A program made the position numbers and the translations under genes. From assembly GCF_000719475.1 (NCBI RefSeq), contig NZ_JOGO01000007.1, positions 1 to 64,000 of the forward strand: a DNA stretch of 64,000 nucleotides, given 5' to 3'. Origin of the DNA: Streptomyces sp. NRRL F-5630. GTDB taxonomy: Bacteria; Actinomycetota; Actinomycetes; Streptomycetales; Streptomycetaceae. A model generated the notes under the pieces. That model made no database searches, was not told where the DNA came from, and was given only the letters and a program-made list of their open reading frames with translations. Position 1 is the stretch's first letter. Each line of letters opens with the position of its first letter. This document shows, piece by piece, positions 34,235-41,653 of the stretch.

Positions 34235-34726
34235 TCACGGCTCGACGGGGAGCAGAAGTCCGCCCGTGAGCCGGAGGAGTTCACCGGCAGTGGTCGGGAA
34301 GACCGTCCGCGGCGTCCCGGCGGCAGCCCATAGCTGGGGGTAGTCACTCAGGGCCGCGTCGACCACGGTGGGAAGCGCCTGGGGGTGACCGACCGGAGCC
34401 ACGCCTCCGATCGCCTGCCCGGTGGCCTGACGCACCTGTTCCGGGGTGGCGCGCCGGAGCTTGCCGCGTCCCCACCGGGCGGCGAGTGCTGCGGTGTCCA
34501 CCTTGTGCCGGCCGCTGGTCAGGACGAGAACGGGTTCGTCGTCGGAGATGAACACCAGGCTGTTGGCGATTGCGCCCACATCGCACCCCAGGGCCTCCGC
34601 GGCCTCGGCGGCCGTGCGCGTCGACTCCGCCAACTCGCGTACCTCACCCCCGATACCGGCCTCGGCGAGGATGCGGGCCACCTCCATACTGCGGACGGGC
34701 AGGGACGTGCCTTCCTTGGGCGCCAT
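34235..34726 (-). CDS. YbaK/EbsC-family aminoacyl-tRNA deacylase-like protein
   Basis: The 163-residue protein has the YbaK fold: VGAIANSLVF near residue 50, LVLTSGRHKVD near 67, and GQAIGGVAPVGHP near 103, then PTTAGELLRLTGG. Family members hydrolyse mischarged tRNA such as Cys- or Ala-tRNAPro. The position of YbaK's catalytic Lys reads Asn54 (IANSLVF), as in a subgroup whose activity I do not know. It is divergent from an XRE-cupin regulator gene, with a double palindrome between them. Confidence 0.87.
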   Translation of the reverse strand: MAPKEGTSLPVRSMEVARILAEAGIGGEVRELAESTRTAAEAAEALGCDVGAIANSLVFISDDEPVLVLTSGRHKVDTAALAARWGRGKLRRATPEQVRQATGQAIGGVAPVGHPQALPTVVDAALSDYPQLWAAAGTPRTVFPTTAGELLRLTGGLLLPVEP

Positions 34727-34759
34727 GTGACTCCTTCATCCAACGTCGCACCATCGTGC

Positions 34760-34791
34760 GTTCCGTATACGGAACGTTCTGTATGTGGAAC
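34760..34791. promoter_or_regulatory. Tandem operator in the ybaK-XRE divergent promoter
   Basis: GTTCCGTATACGGAAC at 34760-34775 is a perfect 16-base palindrome; it is followed without gap by GTTCTGTATGTGGAAC (34776-34791), the same site with two mismatched pairs. They lie in the 121-base region between divergent genes, in an AT-richer patch, and are the obvious binding site for the XRE protein. Confidence 0.85.
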
Positions 34792-34847
34792 GATAGATCC
34801 CGCAAGAGGCTTCGATCAACCGGCCTCCACGGAGGGGAAGGGACTTC

Positions 34848-35366
34848 ATGGACCTGGCCACCAGCGTCGGCTTGCGCGTGCGGGAGTTGCGCGAGGCGCA
34901 GGGCATGTCACTGTCCGAGCTGGCGCGCAGGTCCAAGATCGGTAAGGGGACGCTCTCCGAACTGGAGAGCGGGCGACGCAACCCCACTCTGGAAACGCTC
35001 TACGCTCTGACGACAGCGCTCAAGGTGCCTCTGAGCACCGCTCTGAACGATCTCTCGTCTCCCGCCAAGATCTCCGGCCACGCCGTCGAAGCCGTCCTCA
35101 TCGAGCGATTCGAGGCCGATACCTCCGTCACGGAGACCTACCGGGTTCGCATCCGCTCCGGAGCGACACAGGAGTCCGCCGCCCATTCCCCGGGCACGAC
35201 AGAGCACATCATCGTCTTCACCGGCATGGCGCGCGTCGGCGGGCTCACCGATCCTGTCCTGATCGGCCCTGGCACGCACGGCAGTTGGGCCGCAGACGTG
35301 CCGCACCTGTATCAGGCACCCGCCGGAGACGTCGAGGCCCTGCTGATCGTGCGCTACCCGCAGTGA
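34848..35366 (+). CDS. XRE-family regulator with cupin sensor domain
   Basis: The 172-residue protein has an N-terminal helix-turn-helix (MSLSELARRSKIGKGTLSELESGRRNP, residues about 20-46) and a C-terminal cupin-like barrel (TTEHIIVFTGMARVGG, IGPGTHGSWAADVPHLYQAP) that should bind a small ligand. GGAGGGGAAGG precedes the ATG. It is divergent from the YbaK gene and probably controls it and itself through the double palindrome at 34760-34791. Confidence 0.9.
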   Translation: MDLATSVGLRVRELREAQGMSLSELARRSKIGKGTLSELESGRRNPTLETLYALTTALKVPLSTALNDLSSPAKISGHAVEAVLIERFEADTSVTETYRVRIRSGATQESAAHSPGTTEHIIVFTGMARVGGLTDPVLIGPGTHGSWAADVPHLYQAPAGDVEALLIVRYPQ

Positions 35367-35490
35367 CGCACCCCCGGCGTCGCCGGGCCGACCGCGGTCG
35401 GCGCTTGCCGCCGCCGGGCGCGAGGAGGTTCGTGATCTCGGCGATCGCCCCCGGCGAGGGATGGGCGAACCCGGCGTCCGGGCACACGTC

Positions 35491-35662
35491 GCGCGGGCGG
35501 AGAGCGGTACAGGAAACGCACCACCGTCGAACGGGCCTTCAACCGGCTCAAGCGCGCCAGAACGGTAGCCGCCCGCTGCGACAAACGCGGCTACGTCCTC
35601 CTCGGGACCGCGACCGCCGCAGCCCCTCGTCATCCGGCTCCGCGCATGAGCGACCGGACAAA
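35491..35662 (+). mobile_element. IS5-type relic, C-terminal end
   Basis: The plus strand encodes the transposase C-terminus, GERYRKRTTVERAFNRLK, then RCDKRGYVLLGTATAAA, and ends in CATGAGCGACCGGACAAAGCC, the same terminus as the relic at 30736 but inverted. The conserved Glu of the DDE triad lies in VERAF. Everything upstream of about 35491 is gone. Together the two relics bracket the LLM/SDR/hemerythrin/YbaK/XRE segment. Confidence 0.72.
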
Positions 35663-35670
35663 GCCTGGCC

Positions 35671-36258
35671 TCACACCCCCACCAGCGCGCGTCCCTCCCC
35701 CCGCGCGCGCCGCACCGCCGCCGGGCTCAGCGTGGGGAGCGGCACCGTGATGCCGCAGCCCGTGCAGAGCGGCGCCACGTCCTCGCGCCACCGCAGCGCC
35801 TCGCTCCCGCACACCGGGCACCGCTCGCCCGGCTCCCGCTCCAGGGCCGCGATGAGCCGCCCGAGCACCTCGGGCAGCGGCGCGTCCGGGTGCGTGCCCG
35901 GGTCCGCGCACCACGCGATCCCGAAGCCGCCCCACGTGCGCCGGTGCCAGTCGTCCACCGCGCCCGGGCGGCGCAGCCCGGCCCGCTTCTCGGCCCGCCG
36001 CCGGGCCGCGAAGTCCCGCTCGTAGGCGAGCCACACCTCGCGCGCCCGCTCCAGCTCGTCCACCGCGCCCCGCAGCCGCACGGGGTCGGGCGCGCGGTCC
36101 TCGGGGCCGAAGCCCCAGTGCGCGCACAAGTGGTCCCACGTGGCCCGGTGCCCGTAAGGGGCGAAGATCTCCAGGCACTTGCGCAGGCTCCAGCGCCGCA
36201 GCGCCAAATCCGCCCGCGGGTCGCGGGCCTGTCTCGCGAGACTCCGGAATCCGGCCAT
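35671..36258 (-). CDS. Conserved unknown protein with C-terminal zinc ribbon
   Basis: I do not recognise a named family. The 195-residue protein is helical and charged in its first two thirds (LRGAVDELERAREVWLAYERDFAARRRAEKRAG) and has a zinc ribbon near the end: CPVC, about 15 residues, then CTGC, followed by ITVPLPTLSPAAVRRARG. ATG 36258 follows GGAGG at 9 bases. Its codon use matches the genome core, and it lies just outside the island bounded by the IS5 relic. Possibly nucleic-acid binding. Confidence 0.7.
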   Translation of the reverse strand: MAGFRSLARQARDPRADLALRRWSLRKCLEIFAPYGHRATWDHLCAHWGFGPEDRAPDPVRLRGAVDELERAREVWLAYERDFAARRRAEKRAGLRRPGAVDDWHRRTWGGFGIAWCADPGTHPDAPLPEVLGRLIAALEREPGERCPVCGSEALRWREDVAPLCTGCGITVPLPTLSPAAVRRARGEGRALVGV

Positions 36259-36434
36259 CAGCCCTGCACCTCCGTCATCCGTACCGGCACCACTCCCGGG
36301 GTGCCGTCGTTCCGACGAGGCAGCCCCTCGTTCGGCTCCCTCGGACGAGGGACGGCTTTGCGTCGATCCTGCGAACAGGCCCACCGACCCATCCCCCCGT
36401 GGGGCATACCGGCGGTAACCTCCCGTTCACCCTC

Positions 36435-36480
36435 GTCGGGAGCTTCACCCCTGTCGGGAGCTTCACCCTTGTCGGGAGCG
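36435..36480. repeat. Short 18-bp tandem repeat upstream of penicillin acylase gene
   Basis: GTCGGGAGCTTCACCCYT occurs at 36435-36452 and 36453-36470, followed by a partial third unit (GTCGGGAGCG) at 36471-36480. It lies immediately before the ribosome site of the acylase gene and could affect its promoter or leader. Copy number may vary between strains. Confidence 0.75.
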
Positions 36481-36492
36481 ATTGGAGCCAGG

Positions 36493-39408
36493 ATGCGGAG
36501 CCGCACCCCCCACCACGGCCGACTCGTCGGCCGCAGCTCGACGCCCAAAGCCCGTACCGCCTCAGCCCGTACCGCCGTCTCGTCCCGCGTCACCCGTACC
36601 ACGCGAAGAACCACCACCTTCGTCGCCGCCGCCGTGTTCGCGCTCACCGCGGGTCTGCTGAGCCCGCTCGCGGCCGGGACCGCCGTCGCCGCCGGGGACC
36701 CGGACGACTACTGCGACCAGCAGTGCGCGGACATCCTGCCGCCGGGAGCCAACGGCAGCGCGACGCTCGCGGAGATCCTCGCCCACAAGGTCTTCGGCAC
36801 CCAGCCCCAGCACGCGGAGGACCAGCTCGCCGCCTACGACTCCCTGTCGTCCGGGTACCCCTCCCTCACGGACGCACAGCTCGGAGATTTTTTCGACGAC
36901 GCCTCCTTCGGGGTGAGCAAGGCGGAGACCGAGTCCGTGACCTCGCCGCGCGCGGACGTCACGATCACGCGGGACAAGAAGTACGGCATCCCGCACATCA
37001 AGGGCACGACCCGCTACGGCACCGAGTTCGGCGCCGGGTACGCGGCCGGGCAGGACCGCATGTGGCTCATCGACCTCTTCCGGCACATCGGCCGCGGCGA
37101 GCTGACCTCCTTCGCGGGCGGCGCGCTCGCCAACCAGGGCCTGGAGCAGGAGTTCTGGCCGCAGGCTCCCTACACCGAGGACGACCTCCAGAAGCAGGTC
37201 GACTACATCCGCGCCCACAACGGCGCGCGCGGCGAGCAGGCCATGAACGACGCGCAGGCGTACATCGACGGCCTCAACGCCTACCGCGAGAAGGCGAAGA
37301 AGGGCCGTTACTTCCCGGGCGAGTACGACCTGACGGGCAAGATCGACCCGATCACCAACGCCGGTGACATCGAGCCGTTCAAGGTCACGGACATGATCGC
37401 GCTCGCCTCCGTCGTCGGCGGCCTCTTCGGCAACGGCGGCGGCGGCGAGGTCGACCAGGCGCTCTCGCTCCTGTCGGCGCAGCAGAAGTACGGTGTCGAG
37501 AAGGGCACCCGGGTCTGGGAGTCCTTCCGCCAGCGCGACGACCCCGAGACCGTCTCCACGATCCACGACGGCACCGCCTTCCCGTACGCCGGGAAGCCGG
37601 AGAACGCCGCCGGGCTCGCCCTGCCCGACGCCGGTTCGGTCACGAAGGAGCCCCTCCTCTTCGACCGCACCGGCAGCGCCGCGCAGGCGGAGCCCGCGAA
37701 GGACCCGGTCGAGGCGCCGAAGGAACTCAAGCCCCTGCAGGGCGTCTTCGACGACGGCGTCCTGCCGAGCGACCTGTTCTCCGGGGACGCGAGCAGGAAG
37801 GGCATGTCCAACGCGCTGCTCGTCTCGGGCGAGAAGACCGCGAGCGGCCACCCGATCGCCGTCTTCGGCCCGCAGACCGGCTACTTCGCCCCGCAGCTGC
37901 TCATGCAGCAGGAACTCCAGGGCCCCGGCATCAGCGCGCGCGGCGTCTCCTTCGCGGGCGTCGGCATGTACGTCCAGCTCGGGCGCGGCCAGGACTACTC
38001 GTGGTCGGCGACGAGCGCGGGGCAGGACATCACGGACACGTACGCGGTCGAGCTGTGCGACACGGACGGCTCGGCGGCCACGAAGGACTCGACCGGCTAC
38101 CGCTACCACGGCACCTGCACGCCGATGGAGAAGCTGGAGCGCGTCAATTCCTGGAAGCCGACCCTCGCGGACTCCACCGCGAAGGGCTCCTACCGGATGC
38201 GGGTCTTCCGCACGCACTACGGCATCGTGACCCACCGCGCGACGGTCGGCGGCAAGCCCGTCGCGTACACCTCGCTGCGCTCCACGTACCGTCACGAGGC
38301 CGACTCCATCGTCGGCTTCCAGATGCTCAACGACCCCGGCTACGTCAAGGACGCCGAGAGCTTCCAGGACGCCGCGAGCCACATCGCCTACGCCTTCAAC
38401 TGGTTCTACGCCGACTCGCGCGACATCGCGTACTACAACTCGGGCTCCAACCCCGTGCGCGCCGCGAACGTCGACGGCACCTTCCCGGTGAAGGCCGAAC
38501 CGGCTTACGAATGGAAGGACTTCGACCCGGCCGACAACACCTCGGCCCTCACCCCGCCCGAACAGCACCCGCGGTCGGTCGACCAGGACTACTACGTCTC
38601 CTGGAACAACAAGCAGGCCAAGGGCTACACGGCGGCCAACCTGAGCCTCGGCTCCGTGCACCGCGCCGACCTGCTCGACGACCGGGTCAAGGCCCTCGCC
38701 GACAAGGGCGGCGTCACCCGCGCCTCGCTGACCCGCGCCATGGCCGACGCGGCGGTCACCGACCTGCGCGGCGAGGACGTCCTGCCGACGCTGCTCAAGG
38801 TGATCCGCACCCGCCCCGTCACCGACCCGGCCCAGGCCGCCGCGGTCCAGCGACTGGAGTCCTGGCTCGACGACGGGGCGCGGCGCCAGGAGACCTCGAA
38901 GGGCTCCAAGAAGTACGGGCACAGCGACGCCGTGCGGATCATGGACGCGTGGTGGCCGCGCCTGGTCGAGGCCGAGTTCAAGCCGGGACTCGGGGACGGG
39001 CTCTACTCCTCGCTCACCTCGCTCCTCACCGTGGACGAGTCCCCCTCGGCCGCGCACGGCCCGACCGGGGCGCACGCCGGCTCCGCCTTCCAGTACGGCT
39101 GGTGGGGCTACGTCTCCAAGGACCTGCGCGCCGTGCTCGGCGAGACGGTCGAAGGCCCGCTCGGCGCGAAGTACTGCGGCGCCGGCGACCTGAGCGCCTG
39201 CCGTACGACGCTCCTCACGACGCTCGCGGAGGCGGCCGCCGTCCCCGCCGGCCAGGTCTACCCCGGGGACGACTCCTGCGCGGCGGGCGACCAGTGGTGC
39301 TCGGACGCGATCGTCCACCGCGCCCTGGGCGGCATCACGCACGCCCCCTTCCAGTGGCAGAACCGGCCCACCTACCAGCAGGTCGTGGAGTTCCCGCGGC
39401 ACCGCTGA
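36493..39408 (+). CDS. Secreted penicillin-acylase-family Ntn hydrolase
   Basis: The 971-residue precursor has an unusually long Arg/Ser/Thr-rich leader (about 42 residues) before the hydrophobic signal core and an AVAAG cleavage region near residue 75. The alpha-chain region includes ADVTITRDKKYGIPHIKG and GYAAGQDRMW. The beta chain would begin at the Ser of GM-SNALLVSG, the nucleophile released by self-cleavage; a linker rich in Ala/Glu/Pro precedes it. Such enzymes cleave amide bonds of acylated amino compounds, including acyl-homoserine lactones and beta-lactams. ATG 36493 (MRSRTPHHG) is the best start, though the frame is open upstream. Confidence 0.9.
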   Translation: MRSRTPHHGRLVGRSSTPKARTASARTAVSSRVTRTTRRTTTFVAAAVFALTAGLLSPLAAGTAVAAGDPDDYCDQQCADILPPGANGSATLAEILAHKVFGTQPQHAEDQLAAYDSLSSGYPSLTDAQLGDFFDDASFGVSKAETESVTSPRADVTITRDKKYGIPHIKGTTRYGTEFGAGYAAGQDRMWLIDLFRHIGRGELTSFAGGALANQGLEQEFWPQAPYTEDDLQKQVDYIRAHNGARGEQAMNDAQAYIDGLNAYREKAKKGRYFPGEYDLTGKIDPITNAGDIEPFKVTDMIALASVVGGLFGNGGGGEVDQALSLLSAQQKYGVEKGTRVWESFRQRDDPETVSTIHDGTAFPYAGKPENAAGLALPDAGSVTKEPLLFDRTGSAAQAEPAKDPVEAPKELKPLQGVFDDGVLPSDLFSGDASRKGMSNALLVSGEKTASGHPIAVFGPQTGYFAPQLLMQQELQGPGISARGVSFAGVGMYVQLGRGQDYSWSATSAGQDITDTYAVELCDTDGSAATKDSTGYRYHGTCTPMEKLERVNSWKPTLADSTAKGSYRMRVFRTHYGIVTHRATVGGKPVAYTSLRSTYRHEADSIVGFQMLNDPGYVKDAESFQDAASHIAYAFNWFYADSRDIAYYNSGSNPVRAANVDGTFPVKAEPAYEWKDFDPADNTSALTPPEQHPRSVDQDYYVSWNNKQAKGYTAANLSLGSVHRADLLDDRVKALADKGGVTRASLTRAMADAAVTDLRGEDVLPTLLKVIRTRPVTDPAQAAAVQRLESWLDDGARRQETSKGSKKYGHSDAVRIMDAWWPRLVEAEFKPGLGDGLYSSLTSLLTVDESPSAAHGPTGAHAGSAFQYGWWGYVSKDLRAVLGETVEGPLGAKYCGAGDLSACRTTLLTTLAEAAAVPAGQVYPGDDSCAAGDQWCSDAIVHRALGGITHAPFQWQNRPTYQQVVEFPRHR

Positions 39409-39424
39409 GGCACAGCCGAGGCAC

Positions 39425-39466
39425 GGGGGAGGGGCGGCGGCCCGCGCGGGCCGCCGCCCCTCCCCC
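39425..39466. terminator. 42-base perfect palindrome, bidirectional terminator
   Basis: GGGGGAGGGGCGGCGGCCCG and its exact reverse complement meet at 39445/39446, giving a 21-bp perfect inverted repeat. It fills the gap between convergent genes (stops at 39408 and 39476) and should end both transcripts. Confidence 0.85.
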
Positions 39467-39475
39467 CAGCGCCTC

Positions 39476-40720
39476 TCACCTGTACAGGAGGTACTTCCGC
39501 CGCGTCCGCCGGAAGCGCGCGAGCTCGGCAGCCCACGCCGCCGTGATCGCGTCCGTGCCCGCCCCCGCGTCGACCATCTTCCGCACGGTCGCGGACCCGC
39601 TCAGCCGGTCGATCGCCAGGTCCTCGCGCCAGGCGAAGTCCGGCCACACCTTCTTCGCCGTCACGAGCAGCCCGATGCCGGTCCGCACCGGCTCGAAGAC
39701 CTCGCGGTCGGTGACGTGCACCTGCACGCCGCCGATCGTCTCGCCCGTGAACTTCGAGAAGGAGGGCGCGAAGTACGCCTCCCGGAAGCGCACCCCGGGC
39801 AGCCCCAGCGCGTTCGCCTCCGCCGCCCAGCGCGCGTCGATCCCCTTGGCGCCGAGGAGTTCGAAGGGCCGCGCCGTGCCGCGCCCCTCGGAGAGCGTCG
39901 TGCCCTCGAACAGGCAGGTGCCCGGGTAGACGAGCGCCGTGTCCGGGGTCGGCATGTTCGGGCTCGGCGGCACCCACGGCAGCCCGCTCGCGTCGTAGAA
40001 GTCCGTACGCCGCCAGCCCCGCATCCGCACCGTCTCCAGGCGCACGGGCTTCGCCAGGAACTCCCCGTTGAAGAGCCCCGCCAGCTCCGCGACCGTCATC
40101 CCGTGCTGCTGCGCGATCGGCTCGCGTCCCACGAAGCTCGCGAACTCCTTGTGCAGCACGGGCCCGTGGGCATCCCGGCCGCCCAGCGGATTGGGCCGGT
40201 CGAGCACCACGAACCGCTTCCCCGCGAGCGCCGCCGCCTCCATGCAGTCGTACAGGGTCCAGATGTACGTGTAGAAGCGCGCCCCGGCGTCCTGGATGTC
40301 GAAGACCACCGTGTCCACGCCGGAGGCCGTGAAGATGTCCGCGAGCTCCCGGCCGCTCTTCAGGTACGTGTCGTAGACGGGCAGCCCGGTCGCCGGGTCG
40401 GTGCTCCTTCCTTCCGAGCCGCCCGCCTGCGCCGTACCGCGGAAGCCGTGCTCGGGCCCGAAGACCGCCGTGAGCCGCACGCGCGGCTCGGCGTGCAGGA
40501 CGTCCACGAGGTGGCGCAGGTCCCGCGTCACGCCCGTCGGGTTGGTGACGAGACCGACCGTTCTGTCCGCGAGCAGTCGGTACCCGTCCTGCGCGAGGAC
40601 CTCGAAACCGGTGCGGGTGCCACGCGGCGCGGCGGCGGCGGGGGAGCCGAGCGCCGGGGCGAGGGCGCCCGCGCCCGCGAGCCCGCCCGCCGCCAACAGC
40701 CCTCTTCTGGACAGGTTCAT
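39476..40720 (-). CDS. Secreted DUF1343 / NamZ-type exo-beta-N-acetylmuramidase
   Basis: The 414-residue protein begins with a twin-arginine signal (NLSRRGLLAAGG, cleavage near residue 31). The mature part matches DUF1343: VGLVTNPTGVTRDLRHLVDVL near 54, VFGPEHGFRG near 84, FDIQDAGARFYTYIWTL near 140, LDRPNPLGG near 172, and SPNMPTPDTALVYPGTCLFEGT near 255. The founding enzyme NamZ releases terminal N-acetylmuramic acid from peptidoglycan fragments, so a role in wall recycling outside the cell is likely. GGAAGG lies 6 bases before the ATG. Confidence 0.9.
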   Translation of the reverse strand: MNLSRRGLLAAGGLAGAGALAPALGSPAAAAPRGTRTGFEVLAQDGYRLLADRTVGLVTNPTGVTRDLRHLVDVLHAEPRVRLTAVFGPEHGFRGTAQAGGSEGRSTDPATGLPVYDTYLKSGRELADIFTASGVDTVVFDIQDAGARFYTYIWTLYDCMEAAALAGKRFVVLDRPNPLGGRDAHGPVLHKEFASFVGREPIAQQHGMTVAELAGLFNGEFLAKPVRLETVRMRGWRRTDFYDASGLPWVPPSPNMPTPDTALVYPGTCLFEGTTLSEGRGTARPFELLGAKGIDARWAAEANALGLPGVRFREAYFAPSFSKFTGETIGGVQVHVTDREVFEPVRTGIGLLVTAKKVWPDFAWREDLAIDRLSGSATVRKMVDAGAGTDAITAAWAAELARFRRTRRKYLLYR

Positions 40721-40827
40721 GCCATGCCTTCCACGATCGCCGGGTACTCGGGTGCCCCGCACGCTAGCCCCTGGCCCCGCGCGTGGCCATGCCCGCCGCG
40801 CCCCTGTCGCACCCCTTCCCCCCTGAC

Positions 40828-40845
40828 ATACCGACTGGTTAGTCT
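40828..40845. promoter_or_regulatory. Putative TetR operator upstream of SDR-ligase operon
   Basis: ATACCGACTGGTTAGTCT, an imperfect palindrome, lies 46 bases before the SDR start. Its core ACCGACTGGTTAGT matches the site at 46506-46519 in 10 of 14 positions. The TetR protein at 43452 is the likely binder. Confidence 0.65.
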
Positions 40846-40891
40846 GCCCGGAACGGAACGCCTTGGAAGCCGAGTCGAAGGAGACCCGCTC

Positions 40892-41653
40892 GTGGAATCC
40901 CTGAAGGACGCCGCCGTCGTCGTGACCGGCGCGGGAGCCGGGATCGGCGCCGCGCTCGCCCGCCGGTTCGCCGCCGAGGGCGCGCGGGTCGCCGTCAACG
41001 ACCGCGACCCCGAGCGCGCCGCGGCCGTCGCCGAGGAGATCGGCGGGACCGCCGTCCCCGGTGACGCCGGGACCGTGGCCGGGAAGGCGCGCGAGGCGCT
41101 CGGCGGACGCGTCGACGTCTACTGCGCCAACGCGGGCGTCGGCGACCCGGGCACCGAGGCCGCCCCGGCCCAGTCCTGGGCCCGCGCCTGGGACCTCAAC
41201 GTCATGGCCCACGTCCGCGCCGCCGAGACCCTGCTCCCCGACTGGCTGGAGCGCGGCACGGGCCGCTTCGTCTCGACCGTCTCCGCCGCCGGGCTCCTCA
41301 CCATGATCGGCTCGGCCCCGTACAGCGTCACGAAACACGGCGCCCTCGCCTTCGCCGAATGGCTCTCCGTCACCTACCGCCACCGCGGCCTGCGCGTCCA
41401 CGCCGTGTGCCCCGAGGGCGTCCGCACGGAGATGCTCGACGCGGCAGGGAGCGCGGGCGATCTCGTCCTGCGCCCCACCGCCGTCGAGCCCGCGGCCGTC
41501 GCCGACGCGCTCCTCGCCGCGATGGCCGAGGACCGCTTCCTCGTCCTCCCGCACCCGGGCACCGCCGCCCACTACCGCGCCCGCGCCACGGACCCGGACG
41601 CCTGGCTCACCTCGATGAACCACCTCCAGCAGAAGTGGGAGGCCCGGCGGTGA
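40892..41653 (+). CDS. Short-chain dehydrogenase in an acyl-CoA catabolic operon
   Basis: The 253-residue SDR has TGAGAGIG near residue 12, CANAG near 80, catalytic Ser in VSTVSAAG, and YSVTK near 148. GTG 40892 follows AAGGAG. Its stop overlaps the GTG of the acyl-CoA ligase gene by 4 bases (GTGA), so they are co-translated. It probably oxidises a hydroxyacyl intermediate of the pathway run by the locus. A related enzyme type sits beside acyl-CoA ligases in many actinomycetes. Confidence 0.88.
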   Translation: MESLKDAAVVVTGAGAGIGAALARRFAAEGARVAVNDRDPERAAAVAEEIGGTAVPGDAGTVAGKAREALGGRVDVYCANAGVGDPGTEAAPAQSWARAWDLNVMAHVRAAETLLPDWLERGTGRFVSTVSAAGLLTMIGSAPYSVTKHGALAFAEWLSVTYRHRGLRVHAVCPEGVRTEMLDAAGSAGDLVLRPTAVEPAAVADALLAAMAEDRFLVLPHPGTAAHYRARATDPDAWLTSMNHLQQKWEARR

